A stretch of DNA of 64,000 bases from Arsenicicoccus cauae (lineage in GTDB: Bacteria > Actinomycetota > Actinomycetes > Actinomycetales > Dermatophilaceae): the NCBI RefSeq assembly GCF_009707125.1, contig NZ_WLVL01000057.1:1-64000 (forward strand), in the 5' to 3' direction. The notes below the pieces were generated by a model. The model did not search any database, was not told where the DNA came from, and worked only from the letters and a program-made list of their open reading frames with translations. Positions within the stretch are counted from its first letter, which is position 1. Each line of letters opens with the position of its first letter. This document shows, one piece after another, positions 43,227-51,703 of this stretch. The translations under genes and the position numbers were made by a program.

Positions 43227-43313
43227 GATGGTCCCCCCTCTGGGACGTGCTTCCTTGACACCCTCAGGACGTCGTGGCGGGGCACAAGGTTGCACGCCGA
43301 TAAGGTGACCCCC

Positions 43314-44594
43314 GTGAGTCTCCGTCGCGTCTTCGTCGCCCGCCTCGCCGGCATCGCGGTCTTCGACCCGCTCGGTGACCAGGTGGGGCGCGTCCGCGAC
43401 GTCGTCGTGAGCTTCAGCGCGACCCGCCGCAAGCCCCGCGTCCTCGGCCTCGTCGTCGAGGTGCCCGGCCGGCGCCGCGTCTTCGTGCCGATCACGCGGG
43501 TCACCAGCATCGACGCGGGCCAGGTCATCACCACCGGCCTGGTCAACATGCGCCGCTTCGAGCAGCGCCCCACCGAGTCGCTGGTCCTGGCCGAGCTGCT
43601 GGACCGTGCCGTGACCGTGCGCCAGCCCGCCGAGGAGCCCTTCGAGGCCACGGTCGAGGACCTCGCGATCGAGCAGGACCGGCCACGCGAGTGGTCGGTC
43701 ACCAAGGTCTTCGTGCGGCGAGGGCACGTGAGCGGCAGCCTGTCGCTGCGCCGGCTCACCGGCCGTCGCGGGGAGACGCTGATCGTCGACGTGCTCGAGA
43801 CGGCCGGCCTCGCGACCCGGCACCAGGGACAGAGCGCCGCTCGCCTGCTCGAGGCCTACGACGACCTCAAGGCCGCCGACCTCGCCGAGGTCATCCACGA
43901 GCTGGCCCCCGGCCGGCGCGTCGAGGTGGCCAGCGCCCTCGACGACGAGAAGCTCGCCGACGTCATCGAGGAGCTCCCCGCCGACGACCAGATCGAGATC
44001 CTCACCCACCTCGAGACCGAGCGCGCGGCGGACGTCCTGGAGTTCATGCAGCCCGACGACGCGGCCGACCTGCTGTCCGAGCTGCCCGAGGCGACGCAGG
44101 AGCACTACCTGCAGCACATGGAGCCGGACGAGGCCGCCCCGCTGCGCCGCCTCATGGCCTATGACGACAACACGGCCGGCGGCCTGATGACCCCGGAGGC
44201 GATCATCCTCGGCCCGGACGCCACGATCGCCGAGGCGCTCGCCTGGGCCCGGCGCGAGGAGCTCTCCCCCGCGCTCGCGTCCCTCGTCTGCGTCTGCCGC
44301 CCGCCCCTCGAGACCCCCACCGGGCGCTATCTGGGGACCGTGCACATCCAGCGGCTGCTGCGCGAGCCCCCGCACAGCGCGCTGGGATCCATCCTCGACA
44401 AGGAGCTCGAGCCGCTGCAGCCGACCGACAGCCTGGGCACCGTCACGCGGATGCTCGCCAACTACAACCTCACCGGGGCCCCCGTGGTCGACGAGGACGG
44501 GCACCTCCTCGGGGTCGTGACCGTCGACGACGTGCTCGACCACATCCTCCCCGAGGACTGGCGCGAGGAGAGGCACGAGGTGACCCATGACTGA
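43314..44594 (+). CDS. soluble MgtE N-domain / CBS-domain protein
   Basis: 426 residues with no membrane helices. A PRC-barrel-like N-terminus (about 1-80, AGIAVFDPLGDQVGRVRDVV) is followed by the MgtE intracellular helical domain (EVIHELAPGRRVEVASALDD to LPEATQEHYLQHM, near 185-285) and a CBS pair (about 290-420, ending VDEDGHLLGVVTVDDVLDHI). MgtE channels use this domain to sense Mg, but the channel itself is missing here, as in Rv1232c. A regulatory, Mg- or nucleotide-sensing role is likely. It overlaps the next gene by 8 bases. Confidence 0.88.
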   Translation: MSLRRVFVARLAGIAVFDPLGDQVGRVRDVVVSFSATRRKPRVLGLVVEVPGRRRVFVPITRVTSIDAGQVITTGLVNMRRFEQRPTESLVLAELLDRAVTVRQPAEEPFEATVEDLAIEQDRPREWSVTKVFVRRGHVSGSLSLRRLTGRRGETLIVDVLETAGLATRHQGQSAARLLEAYDDLKAADLAEVIHELAPGRRVEVASALDDEKLADVIEELPADDQIEILTHLETERAADVLEFMQPDDAADLLSELPEATQEHYLQHMEPDEAAPLRRLMAYDDNTAGGLMTPEAIILGPDATIAEALAWARREELSPALASLVCVCRPPLETPTGRYLGTVHIQRLLREPPHSALGSILDKELEPLQPTDSLGTVTRMLANYNLTGAPVVDEDGHLLGVVTVDDVLDHILPEDWREERHEVTHD

Positions 44595-45189
44595 GCGCAC
44601 CCGCCCCCAGGACCGCAACCGGCTGGACCAGCCGCAGGAGGCTCGGGTCAGGTTCCGTCGACCCGCGATCTTCTCCGAGGGCGCCTTCGGCTCGGCCAGC
44701 GAGGGCTTCGCCCGGTTCATGGGCACGCCGACCTTCCTCATCTGGATGACGATCTTCGTCGTCGTCTGGCTCGCGTGGAACACCTTCATGCCCGAGGCCG
44801 CGCAGTTCGACCCGCGGTCGCTCAACTACACGTTGCTGACCTTGATCCTGTCCCTCCAGGCCTCGTATGCCGCGCCCCTGCTGCTGCTCGCCCAGAACCG
44901 CCAGGACGACCGGGACCGCGTCGCCCTCGAGCAGGACCGCGCCCGGGACGAGCGCAACCTCGCCGACACCGAGTTCCTCACCCGTGAGGTCGCCGCGCTG
45001 CGGATCGCCCTGCGCGACATGGCGACCCGCGACTACCTGCGCTCCGAGCTGAGGGACCTGCTGGAGGAGCTGGAGGAGCGTGGCCTGGTCGCGGAGGCCA
45101 CCGACGACGGCGACCCGGAGGCCGCGCGCCCCAAGAAGGCCAAGAAGAAGAGGGCCGCTCCCCCACCCCCCGCCGATGCGGGGGCGTGA
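44587..45189 (+). CDS. DUF1003 family membrane protein
   Basis: 200 residues with two membrane helices: FLIWMTIFVVVWLAWNTF near residue 50, and LLTLILSLQASYAAPLLLLA near residue 85. The RQDDRDRVALEQDR segment after the second helix is the hallmark of DUF1003. The C-terminus is a coiled coil and a Lys/Pro/Ala tail. The start lies inside the MgtE-like gene (8-base overlap), indicating translational coupling, and the two are neighbours in many actinobacteria. Function is unknown; an ion-related role is suggested by context only. Confidence 0.88.
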   Translation: MTERTRPQDRNRLDQPQEARVRFRRPAIFSEGAFGSASEGFARFMGTPTFLIWMTIFVVVWLAWNTFMPEAAQFDPRSLNYTLLTLILSLQASYAAPLLLLAQNRQDDRDRVALEQDRARDERNLADTEFLTREVAALRIALRDMATRDYLRSELRDLLEELEERGLVAEATDDGDPEAARPKKAKKKRAAPPPPADAGA

Positions 45190-45223
45190 GGAGGGGCCGG
45201 GCGGGCGGCATACGATAGGAGGC

Positions 45224-46357
45224 ATGTCTGCCCCGTCCCTGGACCTGATCCACGCCGCCCTGGCCACGGTCGACGACCCCGAGATCCGCAAGCCCATCAC
45301 CGAGCTGGGGATGGTCGAGTCGGTCGACGTCGACGACGCGGGACGGGTCGCCGTCCGCGTGCTGCTGACCGTCGCCGGCTGTCCGATGAAGGACCCGATC
45401 CGCAGGGGCGTCACCGAGGCCGTCGCGCGCGTCGACGGCGTCACCGGCGTCTCCGTCGACCTTGGTGTGATGAGCGACGAGCAGCGCGGTGCCCTTCGCG
45501 ACCAGCTGCGCGGTGGCCAGGCCGAGCGCGAGATCCCCTTTGCCAAGCCGGGATCCACGACCCGGGTGTATGCCGTCGCCTCCGGCAAGGGTGGTGTCGG
45601 CAAGAGCTCGGTCACCGTCAACCTCGCCGCGGCCCTCGCCCGCCAGGGCCTCAAGGTGGGCGTGGTCGACGCCGACATCTACGGCTTCTCGGTGCCGCGC
45701 ATGCTGGGCGTCGAGCAGCAGCCGACCCAGGTCGACGACATGATCCTGCCGCCGGTCGCGCACGACGTGAAGGTCATCTCCGTCGGCATGTTCGTCGCCG
45801 GCAACCAGCCCGTCGTGTGGCGCGGGCCGATGCTGCACCGCGCTCTGCAGCAGTTCCTCGCGGACGTCTTCTGGGGCGACCTGGACGTGCTCCTGCTCGA
45901 CCTGCCGCCGGGCACCGGCGACATCGCGATCTCGGTCGCGCAGCTCATCCCCGGCGCCGAGATCCTGGTTGTCACCACCCCGCAGCAGGCGGCGGCGGAG
46001 GTCGCCGAGCGCGCCGGGTCGATCGCCGTGCAGACGCACCAGCGGATCGTCGGGGTCGCGGAGAACATGTCCTGGCTGGAGCAGCCCGACGGCTCCCGGC
46101 TCGAGCTGTTCGGCTCCGGCGGCGGTCAGGCCGTGGCCGACTCGCTCTCACGCATCGTCGGCGCTCAGGTGCCGCTGCTCGGCCAGATCCCGCTCGACAC
46201 CCGCCTGCGCGAGGGCGGCGACCAGGGCACCCCGGTCGTGCTGTCCGACCCCGACAGCGCCGCGGGCACGGCCCTCAACGCCATCGCCCGCGGGCTGGGC
46301 ACGCGCTCGCGCGGCCTGGCCGGTCGCAAGCTGGGCCTGACGCCGACCGGTCGCTGA
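45224..46357 (+). CDS. mrp: Mrp/NBP35 family iron-sulfur carrier ATPase
   Basis: 377 residues. An N-terminal DUF59/MIP18-like domain (about 1-90, with TVAGCPMKDPIR) is fused to the P-loop ATPase. The deviant Walker A is SGKGGVGKSS at 120-129, with VVDADIYGFSVPRM and LLDLPPGTGDIAISVAQL. It is thought to deliver Fe-S clusters to apo-proteins. The C-terminal CxxC found in many Mrp proteins is absent here; the region reads ENMSWLEQPDGSR. It corresponds to Rv1229c. TAGGAGGC lies just before the ATG. Confidence 0.92.
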   Translation: MSAPSLDLIHAALATVDDPEIRKPITELGMVESVDVDDAGRVAVRVLLTVAGCPMKDPIRRGVTEAVARVDGVTGVSVDLGVMSDEQRGALRDQLRGGQAEREIPFAKPGSTTRVYAVASGKGGVGKSSVTVNLAAALARQGLKVGVVDADIYGFSVPRMLGVEQQPTQVDDMILPPVAHDVKVISVGMFVAGNQPVVWRGPMLHRALQQFLADVFWGDLDVLLLDLPPGTGDIAISVAQLIPGAEILVVTTPQQAAAEVAERAGSIAVQTHQRIVGVAENMSWLEQPDGSRLELFGSGGGQAVADSLSRIVGAQVPLLGQIPLDTRLREGGDQGTPVVLSDPDSAAGTALNAIARGLGTRSRGLAGRKLGLTPTGR

Positions 46358-46442
46358 CCCGGCGCGGCCTGACCGCGGACCACCTCTCGCGTCGCCGCAC
46401 CTGTCTCACGCTGCAGCCCGAGGCACGTCCGGGGCGCCAGGG

Positions 46443-46844
46443 TCAGGTGGCCTCGGCGTCGAAGGGCGTGTAGGTCTGGTCGTAGCGCTGGCCCGGGCGG
46501 ACAGGCTCCGGCTCGGGCTGCGCGGTCGCCAGGGTGGCGCCACCCGCCGCGGCCGCGGCGCCGGCCCCTGCGACCGTCGAGCCGGAGGGCCCGTCGTCGA
46601 GCAGGGCCTCGCGGACTATGCGGCGTGGGTCGTACTGCCGTGGGTCGTACTGCCGCCAGTCGATGTCGTCGAACTCCGGACCCATCTGGTCGCGCAGAGA
46701 GTTCTTGGCGCCCTCGGCGTAGGCCTTGGCCTGGCGGACGAGCTGACCGAGCTTGGCGGCATACTCCGGGAGGCGCTCCGGACCGAGCACGACGACGGCG
46801 ATCACGATCAGGAGCAAGAACTCGGTGCCGTTGACGTCCGCCAT
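46443..46844 (-). CDS. tatB: Sec-independent protein translocase subunit TatB
   Basis: 133 residues. One N-terminal membrane helix (TEFLLLIVIAVVVLGPERLP, about 7-26) ends in the conserved GPERLP hinge. It is followed by an amphipathic helix (YAAKLGQLVRQAKAYAEGAK) and a long charged, disordered tail. TatB with TatC recognises twin-arginine signal peptides. The tail contains a tandem RQYDP repeat. In mycobacteria tatB (Rv1224) lies in the sigE-rseA-htrA-tatB cluster; here it directly follows sigE. Confidence 0.88.
   Translation of the reverse strand: MADVNGTEFLLLIVIAVVVLGPERLPEYAAKLGQLVRQAKAYAEGAKNSLRDQMGPEFDDIDWRQYDPRQYDPRRIVREALLDDGPSGSTVAGAGAAAAAGGATLATAQPEPEPVRPGQRYDQTYTPFDAEAT
46625..46654 (-). 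repeat. perfect 15-bp tandem duplication in tatB
   Basis: The unit GTGGGTCGTACTGCC (plus strand) occurs twice in direct succession. It encodes two copies of a five-residue QYDPR-type unit in the disordered tail of TatB. A slippage or recent duplication event would produce it without a frameshift. Confidence 0.9.
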
Positions 46845-46945
46845 GAGGGCGAGACTACTGCGTCGGGCTGCATGGCGGGGCGGGCCGAGGCGGACGGCCC
46901 ACCCCGCCGAGGTGAACGTCGGGCGTCCGGCCGGTGAGCACCAGG

Positions 46946-47629
46946 TCAGACCCCGACCATGCCCAGGCGGCGCGGGCGCAGGGTGGTCGGCCGGGACGCC
47001 GCGGCGACGGGCTGGGTCCGCCGCGCGGGGTCGCGGTGTGCCAGCGCCGCCCGCAGCTGGGAACGGCCGCGGTGGATGCGCGAGCGCACCGTGCCGAGCT
47101 TGATGCCCAGCGTGTCCGCGATCTCGTCATAGGTGAGGCCCTCGATGTCGCACAGGACCACGGCGGCCCGGAACTCCGGCTTGAGCGAGTCCAGGGCCCG
47201 CTGCACGTCGTCGTCGAAGGTCGCGTCGGCGTACGCCTGCTCCGGGCCGACCTCGCGGCTGGGTAGGCGCGCGGCCCCCTCCTCGGAGAGGGCGTCGAAC
47301 CGGATGCGCTGCTTGCGGCGCATCCGGTCGAGGAAGACGTTGGTGGTGATGCGGTGCAGCCAGCCCTCGAAGGTGCCAGGCTGGTAGCGGTCCAGCGACC
47401 GGAACACCCGGACGAAGACGTCGTGCGTGAGGTCCTCGGCGTCGTGCGGGTTGCCCGTGAGGCGGTAGGCGAGTCGGTAGACCCGGGCCGAGTGATCGCG
47501 CACCACCTCGTCCCACGTCGGGGGCACCCAGGAGTCCGTGGTGGCGACGGCACCCTCGGGCAGGGTGGTCGGGCCGACCGGCACGCTGGGGGCGGCGTGG
47601 CGTGGGTCGTGGGCGACGGGGATGGTCAT
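46946..47629 (-). CDS. sigE: ECF sigma factor SigE
   Basis: 227 residues. Region 2 runs from [18 protein letters not shown] through [13 protein letters not shown] to the promoter-melting [20 protein letters not shown]. Region 4 has [29 protein letters not shown] cut into a helix-turn-helix. Extra C-terminal residues are Arg-rich. It corresponds to Rv1221, the envelope-stress sigma. ATG 47629 has GAGAGGC upstream and gives a family-like length. The anti-sigma gene rseA and htrA, which follow sigE in mycobacteria, are missing: tatB comes next after 101 bp. Confidence 0.9.
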   Translation of the reverse strand: MTIPVAHDPRHAAPSVPVGPTTLPEGAVATTDSWVPPTWDEVVRDHSARVYRLAYRLTGNPHDAEDLTHDVFVRVFRSLDRYQPGTFEGWLHRITTNVFLDRMRRKQRIRFDALSEEGAARLPSREVGPEQAYADATFDDDVQRALDSLKPEFRAAVVLCDIEGLTYDEIADTLGIKLGTVRSRIHRGRSQLRAALAHRDPARRTQPVAAASRPTTLRPRRLGMVGV

Positions 47630-47768
47630 CTGCTGCCTCTCGGGAGAGAGCGTCGGCGTTCGGGTCACGGTGGCTACCGCTCCATGGTCGACCACGGCGC
47701 TGGGCGATGCCTGGGAGATCGCTCGGAGCCCCGTGAGCGCGCCGCCGCCCCTCGGTAGACTCCTCGCC

Positions 47769-48401
47769 ATGAGCACACAGAAGCCCGCCAGCTGGGCCTA
47801 CGCCGAGGAGTTCGTCACGGAGGACCCGGTGGCGGAGCGGGCCCGCGAGCGTGGCCGGCAGCTGGGCTGCACCCCCGTGCTGCCCGGCGCGGCCGCCGCG
47901 CTGCGCCTGCTGGCGGCCAGCGTGGGGGCGCGGGCGGTCGTCGAGATCGGGACCGGCGCCGGCGTGTCCGGCCTGTGGCTCCTGCAGGGGATGGCGCCCG
48001 ACGGCATCCTCACGACCATCGACGTCGAGCCCGCCAACCAGCGCGTGGCACGCGAGGCCTTCGCCGAGGCCGGCATCCCCCACCAGCGCACCCGCATCAT
48101 CGCCGGGCGGGCCCTGGACGTCCTCCCCCGCCTCGCCGACGGCGCCTACGACATGGTCGTGGTGGACGGCGACAAGAACGAGTACCCCGCCTACGTCGAC
48201 CAGGCCCTGCGCCTGCTCCGCAGCGGCGGGGTGCTGGCGATGGACAACATGCTGTGGCACGACCGCGTCGCCGACCCCGCCTCGCGCGACGAGCGCACCG
48301 CGCTGCTGCGCGACCTCGGCAAGGAGCTGCGTGAGCGCGACGACCTCGTGCCGGCGATGCTGGCGGCGGGCGACGGACTGCTCGCGGCCGTCAAGCGCTG
48401 A
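47769..48401 (+). CDS. SAM-dependent O-methyltransferase
   Basis: 210 residues, the cation-dependent catechol/caffeoyl-CoA type. The SAM-binding motif is [17 protein letters not shown] (about 58-74), then [17 protein letters not shown], and the metal site is [13 protein letters not shown]. It corresponds to Rv1220c, divergent from sigE as here. The acceptor is unknown. The start ATG lies 140 bp from the sigE start, leaving room for two divergent promoters. Confidence 0.9.
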   Translation: MSTQKPASWAYAEEFVTEDPVAERARERGRQLGCTPVLPGAAAALRLLAASVGARAVVEIGTGAGVSGLWLLQGMAPDGILTTIDVEPANQRVAREAFAEAGIPHQRTRIIAGRALDVLPRLADGAYDMVVVDGDKNEYPAYVDQALRLLRSGGVLAMDNMLWHDRVADPASRDERTALLRDLGKELRERDDLVPAMLAAGDGLLAAVKR

Positions 48402-48450
48402 CCAGCTCAGGCGAGCTCAGACGATCAGCGACGGACGCTGACGACGGACA

Positions 48451-48493
48451 GCGGGAAGGCGCCGACCCCGACCGGGGTGGGCGCCTTCCCGCT
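48451..48493. terminator. bidirectional terminator between methyltransferase and DUF3117 genes
   Basis: A 13-bp stem GCGGGAAGGCGCC / GGCGCCTTCCCGC is extended inward by ACCCC / GGGGT around a short loop. It lies 49 bp after the methyltransferase stop and 25 bp before the DUF3117 stop, between convergent genes. Confidence 0.75.
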
Positions 48494-48517
48494 ATACGAG
48501 CCGTGCTGGTCGACCGG

Positions 48518-48685
48518 TCAGCCGGTCACCGTCTTGATGGCCTCGCCGAGTGCTGCGATCTCGTCGGGAGTCATCTCCACCACGAGGCGTCCGCCACCCT
48601 CCAAGGGCATGCGCAGGACGATGCCGCGCCCCTCCTTGGTCACCTCGAGGGGACCGTCTCCGGTCCTGGGCTTCATCGCCGCCAT
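48518..48685 (-). CDS. DUF3117 family small protein
   Basis: 55 residues, MAAMKPRTGDGPLEVTKEGR at the start, then RGIVLRMPLEGGGRLVVEMT and a C-terminal helix EIAALGEAIKTVTG. This matches DUF3117 (Rv1211), a short soluble protein conserved across actinobacteria with unknown function. GGAAGAGGAAGC precedes the ATG. Its transcription would start in the 215-bp gap shared with the divergent enoyl-CoA isomerase gene, where GATAAT on the minus strand is a plausible -10. Confidence 0.92.
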   Translation of the reverse strand: MAAMKPRTGDGPLEVTKEGRGIVLRMPLEGGGRLVVEMTPDEIAALGEAIKTVTG

Positions 48686-48900
48686 GCGCTTCCTCTTCCC
48701 TTATCAGTGCGACCCCACCCCACGGACGAGGCGCTGGGGTCGCAGACCTGCCTCCATTATCGCAAGTCTCGGGCCGTGGTTCCTAATCTCTGCCACAGGT
48801 GCGGCACGTCACGTCCCGTCGCGCTGGCGCCCGCGGGACCGGTCGCTAGATTGGGCGGCAGCCCTGCACCGCCGCAGACACCCCTCACCGAGGAGAGCTC

Positions 48901-49731
48901 GTGACCGACACGACCGTCCCCCAGCCCACCCCGTCCGCACCGTCCGGCGAGTCCCCCGTCCTCGTCTCCGTCGAGGATGGCGTGGGCATCGTGACCTTCA
49001 ACCGTCCCGAGGCCATGAACTCGCTGGACATCCCCACCAAGGAGGCCTTCCTCGCCGCCCTGCGGCAGGTCGCCGACGACCCCGAGGTGCGGTGCGTCGT
49101 GCTCACCGGGTCGGGGCGGGCCTTCTGCGTGGGCCAGGACCTCAAGTCGCACGTCGAGCTGCTGCAGCGACGCGACCCGTCGCTGTGGGACACCGTGGCG
49201 CAGCACTACAACCCCGCGGTGACGCTGATCGCCACCATGGCCAAGCCGGTCATCGCCGCCGTCAACGGTGTGGCGGCAGGGGCGGGCGCCTCGTTCACCT
49301 TCGCGGCGGACTACCGCTTCCTGGCGGCGGGGGGCGGCTACAACTTCGCGTTCACCGGCATCGCCCTGTCCTGCGACACCGGCGCGTCATGGACGCTGCC
49401 GCGCCTGGTCGGGACGGCTCGCGCCAAGGAGCTGCTGATGTTTCCGCGGACCATCTCCGCGGCCGAGGCCAAGGAGCTGGGCCTGGTCAACGAGGTGGTC
49501 GAGGGCGACGTGATGGTCCCCGCCATGGACCTCGCCCGTCGTATGGCGAAGGGCCCGACGCTGGCGTACGCCGCCGTGCGGGAGGCCGTGCACCACTCCG
49601 CCGAGCACTCGTTCGCCGAGTCGCTGGCCCACGAGGCTGAGCTCATGAACCGCACCGGCAGCAGCGCCGACCATGTCGCTGCGGTCGACGCCTTCCTCGC
49701 CAAGCAGAAGCCGACCTTCGAGGGCCGCTGA
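48901..49731 (+). CDS. enoyl-CoA hydratase/isomerase, PaaG-like
   Basis: 276 residues with the crotonase fold. Oxyanion-hole segments are VVLTGSGRAFCVGQDLKSH and AAVNGVAAGAGASFTFAAD. The segment after the second one, GIALSCDTGASWTLPRLVG, matches PaaG-type isomerases, which use an Asp here and no second Glu. PaaG handles oxepin or beta,gamma-enoyl-CoA isomerisation in phenylacetate breakdown, but no other paa gene is near. The GTG start has GAGGAGAG 5 bases upstream. Confidence 0.83.
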   Translation: MTDTTVPQPTPSAPSGESPVLVSVEDGVGIVTFNRPEAMNSLDIPTKEAFLAALRQVADDPEVRCVVLTGSGRAFCVGQDLKSHVELLQRRDPSLWDTVAQHYNPAVTLIATMAKPVIAAVNGVAAGAGASFTFAADYRFLAAGGGYNFAFTGIALSCDTGASWTLPRLVGTARAKELLMFPRTISAAEAKELGLVNEVVEGDVMVPAMDLARRMAKGPTLAYAAVREAVHHSAEHSFAESLAHEAELMNRTGSSADHVAAVDAFLAKQKPTFEGR

Positions 49732-49746
49732 GCCTGGGCCACACGT

Positions 49747-49834
49747 GACCACTCGCGAGAAGGGGGCGCCCCACCACCGACCAGTCGGGGGGAGGGGGCG
49801 CGCCATGACTGACCAGTCGCGGGAGGGGAGGGCG
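49747..49834. repeat. tandem repeat with exact 32-bp period, three copies
   Basis: Units start at 49747, 49779 and 49811, each beginning GACCA(C/G)TCG and continuing into a G-rich block. Identity is high in the first 20 bases of each unit and decays afterwards. It fills the gap between two convergent genes. It holds no plausible ORF; the only ATG would give a short, unsupported frame. Confidence 0.65.
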
Positions 49835-51067
49835 TCACGGGGGCCAGGACGCCGGCAGGTGCAGGACCAGGATCTCCTGGGTCCACCACACCTGCAGCGC
49901 CACGCCCAGACCCACGAGGGCAGCGGCCCGCACCACGGTGCTCACGGTCACCCGCAGGGTTGCCCCCACCCCCAGGACGGCTGCGGGAAACAGCAGGAGC
50001 AGGTAGCGATAGAGGCTCGTCCCCGGGTCCTGGACCGCGAAGAGGTAGAGCGGGTAGGCCAGCATCCACGTCCGCATCACCCACCCGAGGGGGCGGGCCC
50101 AGGGCCCGAGGGCCAGCAGGAGCAGGGCGAGCGTGTAGACCACGAGGACGACGAGGGCCCGGTCGTGGAAGAAGTACTGCGCGTTGGTCCACCACGGCAC
50201 GAAGGGGGTGATCTCGTGACCCGCGCGCCAGGCGGCCATGGTGTCGGTGTAGCCGTCCCGCTGCCCCGTCACCCACCACACGACGGCCGGCCAGACGAAG
50301 CCCGCGATCCCGCACCCGACCGGCGTGGCGAGCATCCCCACCCACTCCCCCCGTCCGACCGGACGCTGCGCACGACGCCGCCAGCGCAGGACGACCGCGA
50401 CCAGGGCGACCAGGCCGAGCGGGACGGCGATGGGGCGGGACAGGCCGATGAGCAGCGCCACCGCGACGGCGCCCCACCAGCGCTCCTGCTCCAGGAGCAG
50501 CAGGAAGGCCACGAGCAGGAGCATCGCCAGCGACTCGGTGTAGGCGATCTGCAGGACGGGGCTCGCGAGGTAGGTGGCCCACACCGCCATCGCCAGGACG
50601 GCCACCCCGTCGGACACGTGCCGGCGTAGCAGCACCACGAGCAGCACCGCTGCGGCGGCGCCGAGGATGGTGGCGAGGACCGCGCCGGCATACCGGAACT
50701 CGAGACCGGTGACCGCCATGAGTCCCCGGGCCAGGCCGGGGAAGAGCGGGTAGAACGCCCACTCGTTCTGCTGGGTCACGCCGGCGGCGTCGACGGGGAT
50801 CGGCACGGGGTAGCCGTTCTCGGCGATGCGGCGGTACCACGTGCCGTCCCACATGAGGGTCATCCCCCAGTAGTCGACCGGGTCGCCGGTCCACCCGATG
50901 GGCACCTGGGACCGGGCGGCCCGGGCGATCAGCACCCCCGAGACGACCCGGGTGGCGGCATAGGTCAGCAGCGCCACGACCAGCAGCCGGGCCGTCCCCC
51001 AGCGCCCGGTGCCTCCCCGTGCCCCGGGGACGAGCGTCCGGGTGCCGACCGTGGCGCCCGCCGTCAC
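49835..51067 (-). CDS. PIG-V-like membrane mannosyltransferase
   Basis: 410 residues with about 10-11 membrane helices and no soluble domain. The first extracytoplasmic loop has MTLMWDGTWYRRIAENGYP, typical of PIG-V-like (GT-C fold) glycosyltransferases, with the Asp as likely catalytic residue, followed by NEWAFYPLFPGLAR. Such enzymes transfer mannose from a polyprenyl carrier to an envelope acceptor. The GTG overlaps the stop of the DivIVA-domain gene (GTGA), so both are co-translated. The acceptor is not evident. Confidence 0.83.
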   Translation of the reverse strand: MTAGATVGTRTLVPGARGGTGRWGTARLLVVALLTYAATRVVSGVLIARAARSQVPIGWTGDPVDYWGMTLMWDGTWYRRIAENGYPVPIPVDAAGVTQQNEWAFYPLFPGLARGLMAVTGLEFRYAGAVLATILGAAAAVLLVVLLRRHVSDGVAVLAMAVWATYLASPVLQIAYTESLAMLLLVAFLLLLEQERWWGAVAVALLIGLSRPIAVPLGLVALVAVVLRWRRRAQRPVGRGEWVGMLATPVGCGIAGFVWPAVVWWVTGQRDGYTDTMAAWRAGHEITPFVPWWTNAQYFFHDRALVVLVVYTLALLLLALGPWARPLGWVMRTWMLAYPLYLFAVQDPGTSLYRYLLLLFPAAVLGVGATLRVTVSTVVRAAALVGLGVALQVWWTQEILVLHLPASWPP

Positions 51068-51540
51068 GACGGCCGGTCGGGCTCGCGGGCGGGACGGGTG
51101 CCGGCGTCCGGGTCACGACGGGTCCACAGGCTGGCGCCCGCCGTCGGACGCACGATCTCGGACACGGCGAGCGGGCCGGCGGTGACGTCGGGGTGCGTCG
51201 CAGGGTCCACGGGGGCGCCCCGGCCGTCACCACGCCACGCGGGCTCGGCCCGCAGCCGGTCGATCTCGTGGTCGCGCGCGCGGAGCTCGTCGACGAGCCG
51301 GTCCAGCACCGCGTCGACCTGGTCCATGCGGTAGCCCCGCAGCACCTGGTCGAAGCGCAGGCCCCGCACCGTGTCGGTGGCCACGGGCCCGTCGGGCAGA
51401 CCGGCATACGGCGAGCCCGAGGTCGGGTCCGCGAGCGCCTGGTCGGACAGCGACCCGGGGCGGGCGCCGACGGCCCACACGAGCGCCGCGGTCAGCAGGC
51501 CCACCACGAGCACGGTCAGGACGATCGTCAGCAACGGCAC
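51064..51540 (-). CDS. membrane-anchored DivIVA-domain protein
   Basis: 158 residues. One N-terminal membrane helix (LLTIVLTVLVVGLLTAALVW) is followed by a linker and a short DivIVA-type segment with FDQVLRGYRMDQVDAVLDRL (about 62-81). The C-terminal 60 residues are disordered, ending REPDRPS. DivIVA segments bind curved membrane and recruit growth or division proteins; only the first domain is present, without the long coiled coil. The GTG start at 51540 puts the helix at the N-terminus. It is coupled to the mannosyltransferase gene, suggesting a joint envelope role. Confidence 0.8.
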   Translation of the reverse strand: MPLLTIVLTVLVVGLLTAALVWAVGARPGSLSDQALADPTSGSPYAGLPDGPVATDTVRGLRFDQVLRGYRMDQVDAVLDRLVDELRARDHEIDRLRAEPAWRGDGRGAPVDPATHPDVTAGPLAVSEIVRPTAGASLWTRRDPDAGTRPAREPDRPS

Positions 51541-51610
51541 GCCCCCGATCGTGCCACGGGCACCCGGGGGAAGCCATCCCCGGCGCCCGGGGGCGAGCCG
51601 GTCCCGGCGA

Positions 51611-51661
51611 GCCGAGCCGACCGCGCAGGGCCGAGCCGACCGCGGAGCCGAGCCGACCGCG
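51611..51661. repeat. three 15-bp direct repeats upstream of the DivIVA-domain gene
   Basis: GCCGAGCCGACCGCG occurs exactly at 51611, 51630 and 51647. The spacings of 19 and 17 bp differ, so it is not a simple tandem array. It lies in the 160-bp gap between the LOG gene stop and the DivIVA-domain start. Confidence 0.8.
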
Positions 51662-51703
51662 GAGGCCGAGGCCGCCATCGGGCCCGGTCGCGGCGCGGTC
51701 CGG

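Noticed and set aside
49747-49834. CRISPR array
   Set aside because: Only three degenerate units in direct tandem without unique spacers, and no cas genes anywhere in the window.
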